Positions 1 to 4,540 of a stretch of DNA of 5,131 nucleotides are shown piece after piece (position 1 is the first letter of the stretch; every line of letters starts with the position of its first letter). Made by a program: the position numbers and the translations under genes. The notes beneath the pieces are model-generated. The model did no database searches and had not been told where the DNA came from. It was given only the letters and a program-made list of their open reading frames with translations. The DNA is from Lachnospiraceae bacterium (GTDB lineage: Bacteria > Bacillota > Clostridia > Lachnospirales > Lachnospiraceae). The stretch covers positions 1 through 5,131 of the forward strand of contig JAJQIE010000030.1 of assembly GCA_021199395.1 (NCBI GenBank). The letters run 5' to 3'.

Positions 1-180
1 ATTCATCGTAAATTGCGGGACCAGACAGAGTACCATAACATCCAGACGAGGCAGAGTACGATTTATCGGAAATTGCGGGAGCAGATGGAGAAATAGAAAA
101 TCCAGATGAGTCGGAGTACGATTCATCGGAGATTGCGGGAGCAGATGGAGAAGCAGAAAATTCAGACGAGCCGGAGCAGG
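1..180 (+). repeat. Three tandem 60-bp repeats
   Basis: Three head-to-tail 60-bp units start at 1, 61 and 121; the window edge cuts the array, so more copies may lie upstream. All share cores such as attgcggga, cagatggag and ccggag or similar. By eye, units 2 and 3 differ at about nine positions and units 1 and 2 at about thirteen. In the frame that continues into the ORF at 195, units 2 and 3 code acidic repeats of the type SSEIAGADGEAENSDEPE, while unit 1 has stops at 9-11 and 36-38. In frame 1 the units read as a basic, coiled-coil-like sequence (KLREQMEKQKIQ), open in units 1 and 3 but stopped by TAG at 94-96 in unit 2. No frame is open through all three. Confidence 0.9.
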
Positions 181-194
181 ATTTTGGAGAAGCA

Positions 195-791
195 GTGAGA
201 GAGCGCATATGCCTGAGCCCACGGTTGGGGTGCGAGGCGTTTTCTGTCTCTGCGGTGGGATGGAGGTTTTCTGTCTTTTGCTGCGAGAGCGAGGCAGTCG
301 GGGAATCTGCGCTGGCCGTATTCTATGCTCCGGAGAAGGAACAGATGCCGCTTTTTGAGGATTGTGTGATGAGTGTGAAATATATGGACGGTCGGCAGCG
401 ATGCGCGGTACTGGGCGAACCGGATGAATATGGATGTGCGATGGGTTGCGCGCGGCATTGCGACTATGATGTCTGCGGATGCGACCGGAAGGATGGCCAA
501 TTGGCGTGCCTGTTGGGGACGATGCTGTTTCCACTGTCTGGAATTCGAAGGCTTCCAGATGAGGCTTCGAAGGCTGATTTTGGAGAGGCACGTTTCTTTA
601 CAGTGACGGATTCAGGGCTGATTTCTGATTTGAGTTCAGAAGCTCTGAGCAGACGTTATCTGATCTGTGTGGATGATTCTCTGAGTGATGCTGCGCTTGG
701 AAAGATCTGCCGCGGAGATGGATTTGTGGCGCCGGTGTATCTGAGAGAAGATCGGGGAATCTGCTGTTCCGGATTTTTGAAATATATATGA
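195..791 (+). CDS. Hypothetical Cys-rich protein, surviving ORF of the interrupted gene
   Basis: This 198-codon ORF has codon use like its neighbours (many GAT, GAG, CTG, GGA codons), so it is or was coding. GTG 195 is the only usual start between the last upstream stop (36-38) and the body of the ORF. GGAGA at 186-190 lies four bases before it, a possible but short-spaced ribosome binding site. The frame is open upstream through the acidic repeats, so GTG 195 may simply be the first start left in a decayed gene. Visible traits: many Cys (CC near residue 29, CGC near residue 94, CC near residue 191), no obvious signal peptide or transmembrane segment, and no motif I can assign. The TGA stop at 789-791 is the first three bases of the inserted element, so today's C-terminus (FLKYI) is a truncation. 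Whether it is expressed cannot be told. Confidence 0.5.
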   Translation: MRERICLSPRLGCEAFSVSAVGWRFSVFCCESEAVGESALAVFYAPEKEQMPLFEDCVMSVKYMDGRQRCAVLGEPDEYGCAMGCARHCDYDVCGCDRKDGQLACLLGTMLFPLSGIRRLPDEASKADFGEARFFTVTDSGLISDLSSEALSRRYLICVDDSLSDAALGKICRGDGFVAPVYLREDRGICCSGFLKYI

Positions 792-999
792 TGATGTTGG
801 GGGCAATATCATCTACGGTAGATGATGCCTGCGGATTTCTTCGCACTTCGTGCTTCCGAAATCCTGAAAACATTCGGAATCCGCTCATTTTGGCTAATAT
901 TTTAGCCAAAATGGCTACTTCCTCATGTTTTAAACGGGTCAAAAAGTCAGGATCTGAGCGCAGGCGCTCGATTCCTGACTTTCGACCCCGACATCATCA
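789..999. mobile_element. MITE-like palindromic element 1 (211 bp)
   Basis: The ends are inverted repeats: TGATGATGTTGGGG at 789-802 and, read from the other strand, TGATGATGTCGGGG at 999-986, with 13 of 14 identical. The flanks 781-788 (aatatata) and 1000-1007 (tatatata) match at 7 of 8, consistent with an 8-bp target duplication. The AT flanks are themselves self-complementary, so the palindrome could instead be drawn as 782-1007. Inside lie further stems: 808-816 with 818-826; 833-839 with 858-864, enclosing 843-846 with 850-853; a perfect 12-bp stem 886-897 with 902-913; and 936-952 with 973-988, enclosing 956-961 with 964-969. No transposase or convincing ORF is present, as expected of a non-autonomous element. 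It could alternatively be a native structured RNA. Confidence 0.6.
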
Positions 1000-1066
1000 T
1001 ATATATAGGAAATGACAAATTATCTTTTCCGTTTACCATAAGCGGTCGCTATCTGGATGACAGCGA

Positions 1067-1234
1067 GTTACTGTTCACACCCATGCCACGCACTTGCTGC
1101 GTGGCATGGGCGAAGACATAGAGCGTTCGGGCATCCGGCCCATCGCGAAGCGATTTTAAATGGCCGGATGCCGTTGCAGGTCACACATGTAGAGACAGAA
1201 ATAGCGTAAATTTGGTCAAGGTGTGACCTGTAAC
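1067..1234. mobile_element. MITE-like palindromic element 2 (168 bp) with perfect 8-bp direct repeats
   Basis: The left end GTTACTGTTCACAC (1067-1080) matches the inverted right end GTTACAGGTCACAC (1234-1221) at 12 of 14 positions. A perfect 8-bp direct repeat, GACAGCGA, abuts both ends (1059-1066 and 1235-1242), the expected mark of transposition. Inside are a perfect 13-bp hairpin (1080-1092 with 1098-1110, loop CTTGC), an 11-bp stem 1130-1140 with 1162-1172 that encloses 1142-1146 with 1150-1154 around GAA (containing the GCGAAGC mini-hairpin motif), and a 15-bp stem with one G-U pair, 1172-1186 with 1221-1235. The terminal motif occurs a third time at 1173-1186. No ORF is seen. Families known to give 8-bp duplications include IS66, IS256, ISL3 and IS6; I cannot choose among them. 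Confidence 0.72.
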
Positions 1235-1260
1235 GACAGCGAAAAGAAAAGAATATTTTA

Positions 1261-1288
1261 AGAACTGTTTCAGTGGCTATTTTTTCTC
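1261..1288 (+). terminator. Possible weak intrinsic terminator of the interrupted gene
   Basis: Directly after the reconstructed stop TAA (1259-1261), a small stem ACTG (1264-1267) / CAGT (1271-1274) with a TTT loop, extendable by AG / CT across an internal loop, is followed by a T-rich run at 1278-1288. The stem is short, so efficiency would be low. Its placement just behind the restored reading frame supports that frame being the original gene end. Confidence 0.25.
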
Positions 1289-1293
1289 TATGA

Positions 1294-1302
1294 TGTTATA
1301 AT
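1294..1302 (+). promoter_or_regulatory. Extended -10 promoter of the lipoprotein gene
   Basis: TGTTATAAT at 1294-1302 is a perfect extended -10 (TG, one base, TATAAT). The -35 region is poor (TGGCTA at 1274-1279, 17 bases upstream), which extended -10 promoters tolerate. Transcription should begin near 1309. This places the upstream ATG at 1301 inside the -10 box and excludes it as the start codon. Confidence 0.6.
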
Positions 1303-1312
1303 GCTGCATAGC

Positions 1313-1320
1313 GGAAAGGA
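1313..1320 (+). promoter_or_regulatory. Ribosome binding site that fixes the lipoprotein start
   Basis: GGAAAGGA ends seven bases before ATG 1328, an ideal spacing. It is the only such site here and selects 1328 over the ATG at 1301, nine codons upstream. Confidence 0.7.
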
Positions 1321-1327
1321 TAGCCTT

Positions 1328-2578
1328 ATGTATTTATATAGAAGAAATAAACGGCGGCCCGATTGCTTTTTGCTGTGTATGGTGGTTGTGTTGTGCGTGA
1401 CACTTCTGTCCGGCTGCAGTATTGTGACCCGTGTAAAATATGAACTGACCGGAAGTGTTGAGACCTGGGAGGAGCTGGCTGCTGAGGAAGGCTATGCTTC
1501 TTCGGTGGAGGAGTATTATTATGATAATCTTTCAGAGAAATTACACGGGGCGTATCGGGAGCTGTATGTGCATCTTATGCGCAATGAGGATTCCGGAGAA
1601 TTTCTGACGGCTGTTTCGGTAGAGGAGTTCTGGGAAGTGTATTATGCGGTGCTGGCAGACCATCCAGAGATTTTCTGGATGGATACGAGTGCGCAGGTGG
1701 AGGAGTCAGGCCTGACCGGAACTGTGGTGGGATACCAGTTTAGCGTGACGGTGGAGGCCGATGAGCGGGATGCTATGCGCACAGAGTTGGAAGCCGCGGC
1801 GGACGCGTGTATTGCGCAGATTCCGGCAGGTGCGTCGGACTATGAAAAGATCAAATGCGTTTATGAATATATTATTGATACGACGGAGTATGATTCAGAC
1901 AGCATAGATTCTCAGAATATCCAGAGTGTTCTGCTCTATCATTCGTCCGTGTGCGCCGGATATTCACGGGCATTTCAGTATATTTTGCACAGGCTGGGGC
2001 TGTTTTGTACCTATGTTACGGGGACAATTGTGGACGGAGGCGATCATGGATGGAATATGGTGCGAATTACGGAAACGGAACAGTCGGAGGAAACCGTAGC
2101 GGGGATTCCAGCGATTTGGGCTGAGGAAGCGTATTATTATGTGGACGTCACCTGGGGCGATCCGGTTTTTGCGGGAAGCGTAGGGGATTATGACATGGAA
2201 AGCACGATTAATTACAATTATCTTTGCTGTACGGAGTATGACCTTTTTAAAACGCATATTCCGGATGGCGACATTCCTCTTCCGGAATGTACTTCCGACG
2301 CCTATGATTATTATAAGCTGAATGGATATTATTATGAAAGCTTTGACCGGGATACGATTTATCAGGCGCTGATGGAATCTGTATGGGAAAATCAAAACCA
2401 TATTGTGATGAAATTTGGAAGCGAGGAAGCGTATGAGACGGCCCAGAACGAGCTCTTTGAGGAGAATCTGCTGAGTGATGCGGGACAATATCTGATGAGG
2501 CAAAATGGTGTATCTACATGGAATTACCGATATCATACGGATGACATATTTTACCTGATCACGATATACTGGAACTGA
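1328..2578 (+). CDS. Transglutaminase-like domain lipoprotein
   Basis: The protein has 416 residues from ATG 1328, chosen because the ribosome binding site sits seven bases upstream and the longer start at 1301 falls within the -10 box. The N-terminus is a lipoprotein signal: positive RRNKRR (5-10), a hydrophobic core (13-27) and lipobox LLSGC with Cys30 as the lipidated residue, so it should be anchored on the outer face of the membrane. Residues 170-280 form a transglutaminase-like (papain-fold) core: Cys209 in SSVCAGYSRAFQYIL, His240 in GDHGWNMV and Asp273 in YYVDVTWGDP make the expected Cys-His-Asp triad. Family members act as cross-linking enzymes, peptidases or cell-wall proteins, so the substrate cannot be deduced. 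The region at 41-150 and the Tyr-rich tail (325-345 and after) are unassigned. It appears to be transcribed alone. Its last 28 bases overlap the convergent ORF on the other strand. Confidence 0.92.
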   Translation: MYLYRRNKRRPDCFLLCMVVVLCVTLLSGCSIVTRVKYELTGSVETWEELAAEEGYASSVEEYYYDNLSEKLHGAYRELYVHLMRNEDSGEFLTAVSVEEFWEVYYAVLADHPEIFWMDTSAQVEESGLTGTVVGYQFSVTVEADERDAMRTELEAAADACIAQIPAGASDYEKIKCVYEYIIDTTEYDSDSIDSQNIQSVLLYHSSVCAGYSRAFQYILHRLGLFCTYVTGTIVDGGDHGWNMVRITETEQSEETVAGIPAIWAEEAYYYVDVTWGDPVFAGSVGDYDMESTINYNYLCCTEYDLFKTHIPDGDIPLPECTSDAYDYYKLNGYYYESFDRDTIYQALMESVWENQNHIVMKFGSEEAYETAQNELFEENLLSDAGQYLMRQNGVSTWNYRYHTDDIFYLITIYWN

Positions 2579-2742
2579 TCGTCCCCGCCGTTCGAGGAGG
2601 GATATTTTTCCTGCTTGCCCGCGCAGGCTGTCGACAGTGTCTGCCGCTCGAATTCCTTACGCAGTCTTGCGCGGAACAAAGTGAGAAAGCGTACATCAGA
2701 TTCCCCGTCGTTTAACTCTGAGAAATCAGGACACTGCAGCAT
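2551..2742 (-). CDS. Small hypothetical protein behind the TSCPD gene
   Basis: This 63-codon ORF begins with ATG immediately after the TAA of the TSCPD gene (TAAATG), so it could be translated by coupling; no separate ribosome binding site is visible. Codon use is like that of the neighbours rather than random. The product is hydrophilic, with a charged middle (FRARLRKEFERQ) and an acidic, Ser/Gly/Asp-rich tail, no membrane segment and only two Cys. I do not recognise a family. It runs into the 3' end of the convergent lipoprotein gene by 28 bases, which is tolerable for convergent genes but also what a chance ORF would do. It may be a real small gene, the stub of a longer one, or spurious. 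Confidence 0.4.
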   Translation of the reverse strand: MLQCPDFSELNDGESDVRFLTLFRARLRKEFERQTLSTACAGKQEKYPSSNGGDDQFQYIVIR

Positions 2743-2754
2743 TTACTGCTGCAG
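2734..2754 (-). promoter_or_regulatory. Hairpin over the stop/start junction of the TSCPD gene and the next ORF
   Basis: CTGCAGCA (2734-2741) and TGCTGCAG (2747-2754) form a perfect 8-bp inverted repeat. In the minus-strand message the TSCPD stop and much of the following ATG fall in or beside the five-base loop. It is not followed by a T-run, so it is not a normal terminator. It might modulate re-initiation on the downstream ORF. Confidence 0.4.
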
Positions 2755-2985
2755 CGCCAGTTTCAGAGCCTGTGCGAGCTGATCCGGGCAGGAAGTTGAC
2801 TTGAAGCCGCAGCGGATCCCCTCAAGGCGGGAGATCGCGTCGGTGGCTTTCATTCCTTCGACAAGGCGGGCGACGCCCTGGGTGTTGCCGGAACATCCGC
2901 CGACGAATTCAACGTGTTTGATCGTGTCGCCGTCCATATCAATATGGATGGACTGGGAACAGACGCCCTTTGGTCTGTAATCCAT
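2743..2985 (-). CDS. TSCPD domain-containing protein (TIGR03905-like)
   Basis: The 80-residue protein carries the signature TSCPD at residues 64-68 (KSTSCPDQLAQAL) and the upstream GGCSGNTQG (29-37). Four Cys (9, 31, 59, 66) are spaced as in the stand-alone TSCPD family, suggesting a metal or redox site. The domain is also found at the C-terminus of some ribonucleotide reductases, but the function of the small free-standing form is not established, so I assign none. Length is normal for the family. ATG 2985 is preceded by AAGGAGG (2999-2993) at seven bases, a textbook start. It is transcribed from its own promoter, divergent from mtnN, and may be coupled to the small ORF that starts right after its stop. 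Confidence 0.92.
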   Translation of the reverse strand: MDYRPKGVCSQSIHIDMDGDTIKHVEFVGGCSGNTQGVARLVEGMKATDAISRLEGIRCGFKSTSCPDQLAQALKLALQQ

Positions 2986-3042
2986 GAGAATTCCTCCTTC
3001 GTGTAAAAATGGATACAGCTATCAATGTTTGCGAACAGATAT

Positions 3043-3071
3043 ATTGTAACAGGTAATATATGCAAATACAA
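3043..3071 (-). promoter_or_regulatory. Promoter of the TSCPD gene
   Basis: On the minus strand, TTGTAT (3071-3066), a 17-base spacer and TACAAT (3048-3043) form a good sigma-A promoter, with TG one base before the -10 (extended -10). The start site should be near 3036, giving a leader of about 50 bases before ATG 2985. Confidence 0.6.
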
Positions 3072-3120
3072 GCTTTCTTTTTGTGGTTTTAACCCATTAT
3101 CGAAAGCGAATATACCGTGC

Positions 3121-3181
3121 GCGCCATAAAGCCCTTCATCCCCTTACATGCAAGCATGACGTGGATTTGGCCTTTTATCGC
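3121..3181. promoter_or_regulatory. Imperfect dyad upstream of mtnN
   Basis: GCG-CC-ATAAA-GCC at 3121-3133 can pair with GGC-CT-TTTAT-CGC at 3170-3181, enclosing ATCC 3138-3141 with GGAT 3163-3166 and the perfect CATGC-AA-GCATG at 3147-3158. The nested symmetry ends 14 bases before the mtnN -10 box, across its -35 region, so it could be an operator or a hairpin on a transcript coming from upstream. No known riboswitch pattern is recognised. Confidence 0.3.
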
Positions 3182-3200
3182 TTAAATCAAATCATATAAT
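3173..3200 (+). promoter_or_regulatory. Promoter of mtnN
   Basis: TATAAT at 3195-3200 is a perfect -10 box. The -35 region is weak (TTTTAT at 3173-3178 with a 16-base spacer). Start of transcription is expected near 3207, leaving about 20 bases to ATG 3227, with the ribosome binding site AAAGGAG at 3211-3217. Confidence 0.5.
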
Positions 3201-3226
3201 AGAAAATAGAAAAGGAGACGGAACAA

Positions 3227-3928
3227 ATGAGAAAAGTCGGAATTATCGGAGCTATGGACATTGAGGTGGAACAGCTGAAGGCGGACATGAAGATTGCCCG
3301 CGAGGTGACAAAGGCAGGGATGGATTTCTGTGAGGGTGATCTGGGCGGAATGTCGGCCGTGGTCGTGCGAAGCGGGATTGGAAAAGTAAATGCAGCCGTG
3401 TGTACGCAGATCCTTGTGGATGTGTTTGGCGTGGATTGCGTAATGAATACCGGCGTGGCCGGATCGCTTGACGCCAGAATAAATATCGGAGATATTGTGA
3501 TTTCCGAGGATGTGCTCCACCATGACATGGACGCGGTGAATTTCGGATATCCGCTGGGGCAGATCCCGCAGATGGAGGTGTTTTCCTTTGAAGCGGATAA
3601 AAAGCTTGCGGAGCTTGCGGAGAATGTGTGCCGTGAAGTGAATCCGGAGATTGCTGTTTTCCATGGAAGAATTGTCAGCGGAGATCAGTTTGTAGCGGAT
3701 AAGGAGACGAAAGAGAGGATTGTCAGGAATTTTGGAGGAAGCTGCACCGAGATGGAAGGCGCGGCAATTGCGCAGACAGCGTATCTGAATGATATTCCGT
3801 TTGTAATACTGCGGGCAATCTCAGACAAGGCGGACGACAGTGCGTCGATGGACTATCCGACATTTGAGAGGAAAGCGGCGCAGCATTGCGTAAGGCTGGT
3901 CGAGGGGCTGCTTGCGCGGCTGAAATGA
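3227..3928 (+). CDS. mtnN: 5'-methylthioadenosine/S-adenosylhomocysteine nucleosidase
   Basis: This cytoplasmic enzyme cleaves the N-glycosidic bond of methylthioadenosine and S-adenosylhomocysteine (and 5'-deoxyadenosine) to release adenine. It clears by-products of SAM use and, through S-ribosylhomocysteine, feeds the activated methyl cycle. The 233-residue length fits the family (about 230). Visible motifs: GIIGAMDIEV with catalytic Glu13; SGIGKVNAA (49-57); NTGVAGSLD (74-82); VSGDQFV (150-156); EMEGAAIAQ (175-183) with ribose-binding Glu177; and RAISDKAD (196-203) with proton-donor Asp200. All key residues known from the E. coli enzyme are present, so it should be active. AAAGGAG lies nine bases before ATG 3227. 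It is transcribed divergently from the TSCPD gene from its own promoter and has no same-strand operon partner in the window. Confidence 0.97.
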   Translation: MRKVGIIGAMDIEVEQLKADMKIAREVTKAGMDFCEGDLGGMSAVVVRSGIGKVNAAVCTQILVDVFGVDCVMNTGVAGSLDARINIGDIVISEDVLHHDMDAVNFGYPLGQIPQMEVFSFEADKKLAELAENVCREVNPEIAVFHGRIVSGDQFVADKETKERIVRNFGGSCTEMEGAAIAQTAYLNDIPFVILRAISDKADDSASMDYPTFERKAAQHCVRLVEGLLARLK

Positions 3929-3982
3929 CAGGATGTCTATGATATGCCGTTTTTGTTCAGTAATAAGGAACAGCTATAAATG

Positions 3983-4016
3983 AAATAAAAGGACAGAACG
4001 CGGGGGCAAGCCCGCG
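3983..4016 (-). terminator. Probable intrinsic terminator of the small minus-strand locus
   Basis: CGCGGG (3999-4004) pairs with CCCGCG (4011-4016), a 6-bp all-GC stem. Read on the minus strand it follows the stop of the 47-codon ORF by about 20 bases and is followed by a T-rich run (TTCTGTCCTTTTATTT). On the plus strand no T-run follows, so it is unlikely to end mtnN efficiently. Confidence 0.5.
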
Positions 4017-4034
4017 CTCATTGGGATAACTGGA

Positions 4035-4178
4035 TTAACTGACCTTTTGTTTCTGATCTGATGGAAATTCAATGCCGAGAATTTCCATCAGATTTCGATA
4101 TGCCTCCATTTCGGTGCTGCCTCTTTGGGCTTCTATCATTAAAAATCTTTGCATTTCTTCTTTTGACATACTTTCCAT
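4035..4178 (-). CDS. Small 47-residue protein of unknown function
   Basis: ATG 4178 is preceded by AAGGAGG (4190-4184) five bases upstream, a strong site, and the ORF ends with TAA at 4035-4037. The product starts MESMSKEEMQRFLMIEAQRG and ends EFPSDQKQKVS. It is rich in Glu, Met, Gln and Arg and likely forms amphipathic helices around residues 6-35, with no membrane segment or Cys. I recognise no family. Evidence that it is real: the perfect ribosome binding site, a minus-strand promoter about 125 bases upstream, a terminator-like stem behind it and sensible codon use. A 15-bp inverted repeat lies inside its 3' half. Its start overlaps, in another frame, a shorter ORF with its own ribosome binding site. 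It may belong to the class of small regulatory or leader-coupled proteins, but that is speculation. Confidence 0.6.
   Translation of the reverse strand: MESMSKEEMQRFLMIEAQRGSTEMEAYRNLMEILGIEFPSDQKQKVS
4055..4094. repeat. 15-bp perfect inverted repeat inside the 47-codon ORF
   Basis: ATCTGATGGAAATTC (4056-4070) is repeated inverted at 4079-4093 with an eight-base loop; a G-T pair (4055, 4094) can extend it. It encodes part of NLMEIL...EFPSDQ. No T-run follows on either strand, so it is not a standard terminator. It would form a very stable hairpin in the message. Confidence 0.85.
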
Positions 4179-4195
4179 CGCAGCCTCCTTCTCAT
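4139..4195 (-). CDS. Possible 18-residue basic leader peptide
   Basis: ATG 4195 lies eight bases after AGGAGG (4209-4204). It opens an 18-codon ORF, MRRRLRWKVCQKKKCKDF, ending with TAA at 4139-4141. About half its residues are Arg or Lys. It overlaps the start of the 47-codon ORF in a different frame: its codons 2-4 (AGA AGG AGG) are the ribosome binding site of that ORF. Translating ribosomes would therefore cross and possibly expose or block the second start. The SD sits in the loop of a 10-bp hairpin. The run of Arg codons partly follows from the overlapping SD, so peptide function is unproven. It could be a real leader peptide or a false start. Confidence 0.35.
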   Translation of the reverse strand: MRRRLRWKVCQKKKCKDF

Positions 4196-4225
4196 ATTAT
4201 CAACCTCCTGCCAGATTGATAATAT
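4194..4225 (-). promoter_or_regulatory. Hairpin displaying a ribosome binding site in its loop
   Basis: ATATTATCAA (4194-4203) and TTGATAATAT (4216-4225) are a perfect 10-bp inverted repeat. In the minus-strand RNA the 12-base loop UCUGGCAGGAGG carries the SD, and the AU of the following AUG closes the stem base. The AT-rich stem is of modest stability, so folding could tune initiation at ATG 4195 and, by coupling, at ATG 4178. Confidence 0.55.
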
Positions 4226-4258
4226 AAAACAATATAAAATGATTAAATGCAACATAAT

Positions 4259-4306
4259 ATTCAAACAACTTATCTATCTATCTATCTATCTATCTATTGT
4301 TTGAAT
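4259..4306. repeat. TATC/GATA microsatellite inside a 10-bp inverted repeat
   Basis: Six and a half copies of TATC (4271-4296; GATA-type on the minus strand) lie between perfect inverted arms ATTCAAACAA (4259-4268) and TTGTTTGAAT (4297-4306). The right arm overlaps the -10 box of the minus-strand promoter, so the tract lies just downstream of that start site. Tetranucleotide tracts are slippage-prone, and copy-number change would alter the arm spacing and the leader length. Confidence 0.9.
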
Positions 4307-4333
4307 TATATCATTATTTTTGACAATATGCAA
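4305..4333 (-). promoter_or_regulatory. Promoter of the small minus-strand locus
   Basis: On the minus strand TTGCAT (4333-4328), a 17-base spacer and TATAAT (4310-4305) are present, with TG one base before the -10, making a perfect extended -10. Start is expected near 4298, at the edge of the GATA tract, giving a leader of about 100-120 bases. Confidence 0.5.
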
Positions 4334-4502
4334 TCTGCTTTTTTGCAGAATGTTAACGTTTTTTTGGGAAAGTTTATTTCGGATCATCCGGAGCCGGATC
4401 AGAAACCGGAAGTATTTTAGGCGGGTAAAAATCCTTAGGGTGACGGATGCTTTTTTGAACCGGAGAATCGTTTCCAAGGAGAAAAAGTCGAACGATTTTA
4501 CT
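4334..4502. other. Stretch without a supported gene
   Basis: Open frames here lack ribosome binding sites and give Arg/Phe-rich, non-natural-looking products. Visible structures are ATCCG-GAGC-CGGAT near 4386-4399 and AATCGTT (4466-4472) with AACGATT (4491-4497), the latter ending just before the -35 of the next promoter and a possible operator. Nothing else is recognised. Confidence 0.5.
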
Positions 4503-4530
4503 TTGCAAACACAGTTTTTCCGGCTATAAT
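4503..4530 (+). promoter_or_regulatory. Promoter of the membrane-protein gene
   Basis: TTGCAA (4503-4508), a 16-base spacer and perfect TATAAT (4525-4530). Transcription should start near 4537, leaving a leader of about 100 bases before ATG 4640. Confidence 0.55.
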
Positions 4531-4540
4531 GGCGGCACTT

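Larger units (their letters stand above)
1..1261 (+). pseudogene. Unrecognised gene interrupted by two MITE-like insertions (5' end outside window)
   Basis: This is a reconstruction. The coding frame of the acidic 60-bp repeats runs without a stop from 39 into the ORF at 195 and on to 788. Removing 789-1007 (211-bp element plus one 8-bp flank copy, 219 bases, 73 codons) joins codon ATA 786-788 to GGA 1008-1010 and continues the frame as GNDKLSFPFTISGRYLD. Removing the second element with one copy of its 8-bp duplication joins this to DSEKKRIF and a TAA at 1259-1261. The restored protein from GTG 195 would be 223 residues. Both joins keep the frame and the recovered tail looks like ordinary protein, which supports true interruption. 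In-frame stops at 9-11 and 36-38 suggest 5' decay too. The family is not recognised. The exact left insertion point is uncertain because the flanks are alternating AT. Confidence 0.6.

Noticed and set aside
1..180. CRISPR array
   Set aside because: The units are contiguous 60-bp tandem copies with no spacers and they encode a peptide repeat.
788..1015. Plus-strand 75-codon ORF and a minus-strand 114-codon ORF (598-942) across element 1
   Set aside because: Both read through palindromic stems and so give similar motifs (ILAKM-like) on both strands; no ribosome binding sites; best explained as by-products of the inverted repeats.
1964..2536. Minus-strand 190-codon ORF
   Set aside because: Antisense shadow of the transglutaminase-like gene, with an unnatural His/Ile/Arg-rich composition.
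2582..2612. Possible terminator of the lipoprotein gene (TCCC...GGGATATTTTT)
   Set aside because: Only about four paired bases before a mismatch; the T-run is suggestive but the stem is too weak to call.
3182..3664. Minus-strand ORFs opposite mtnN
   Set aside because: mtnN is certain on the plus strand; these are antisense shadows.
4247..4420. Plus-strand 57-codon ORF passing through the TATC tract and ending SDHPEPDQKPEVF
   Set aside because: The tail looks protein-like, but there is no ribosome binding site and the N-half is microsatellite and promoter sequence; insufficient support.
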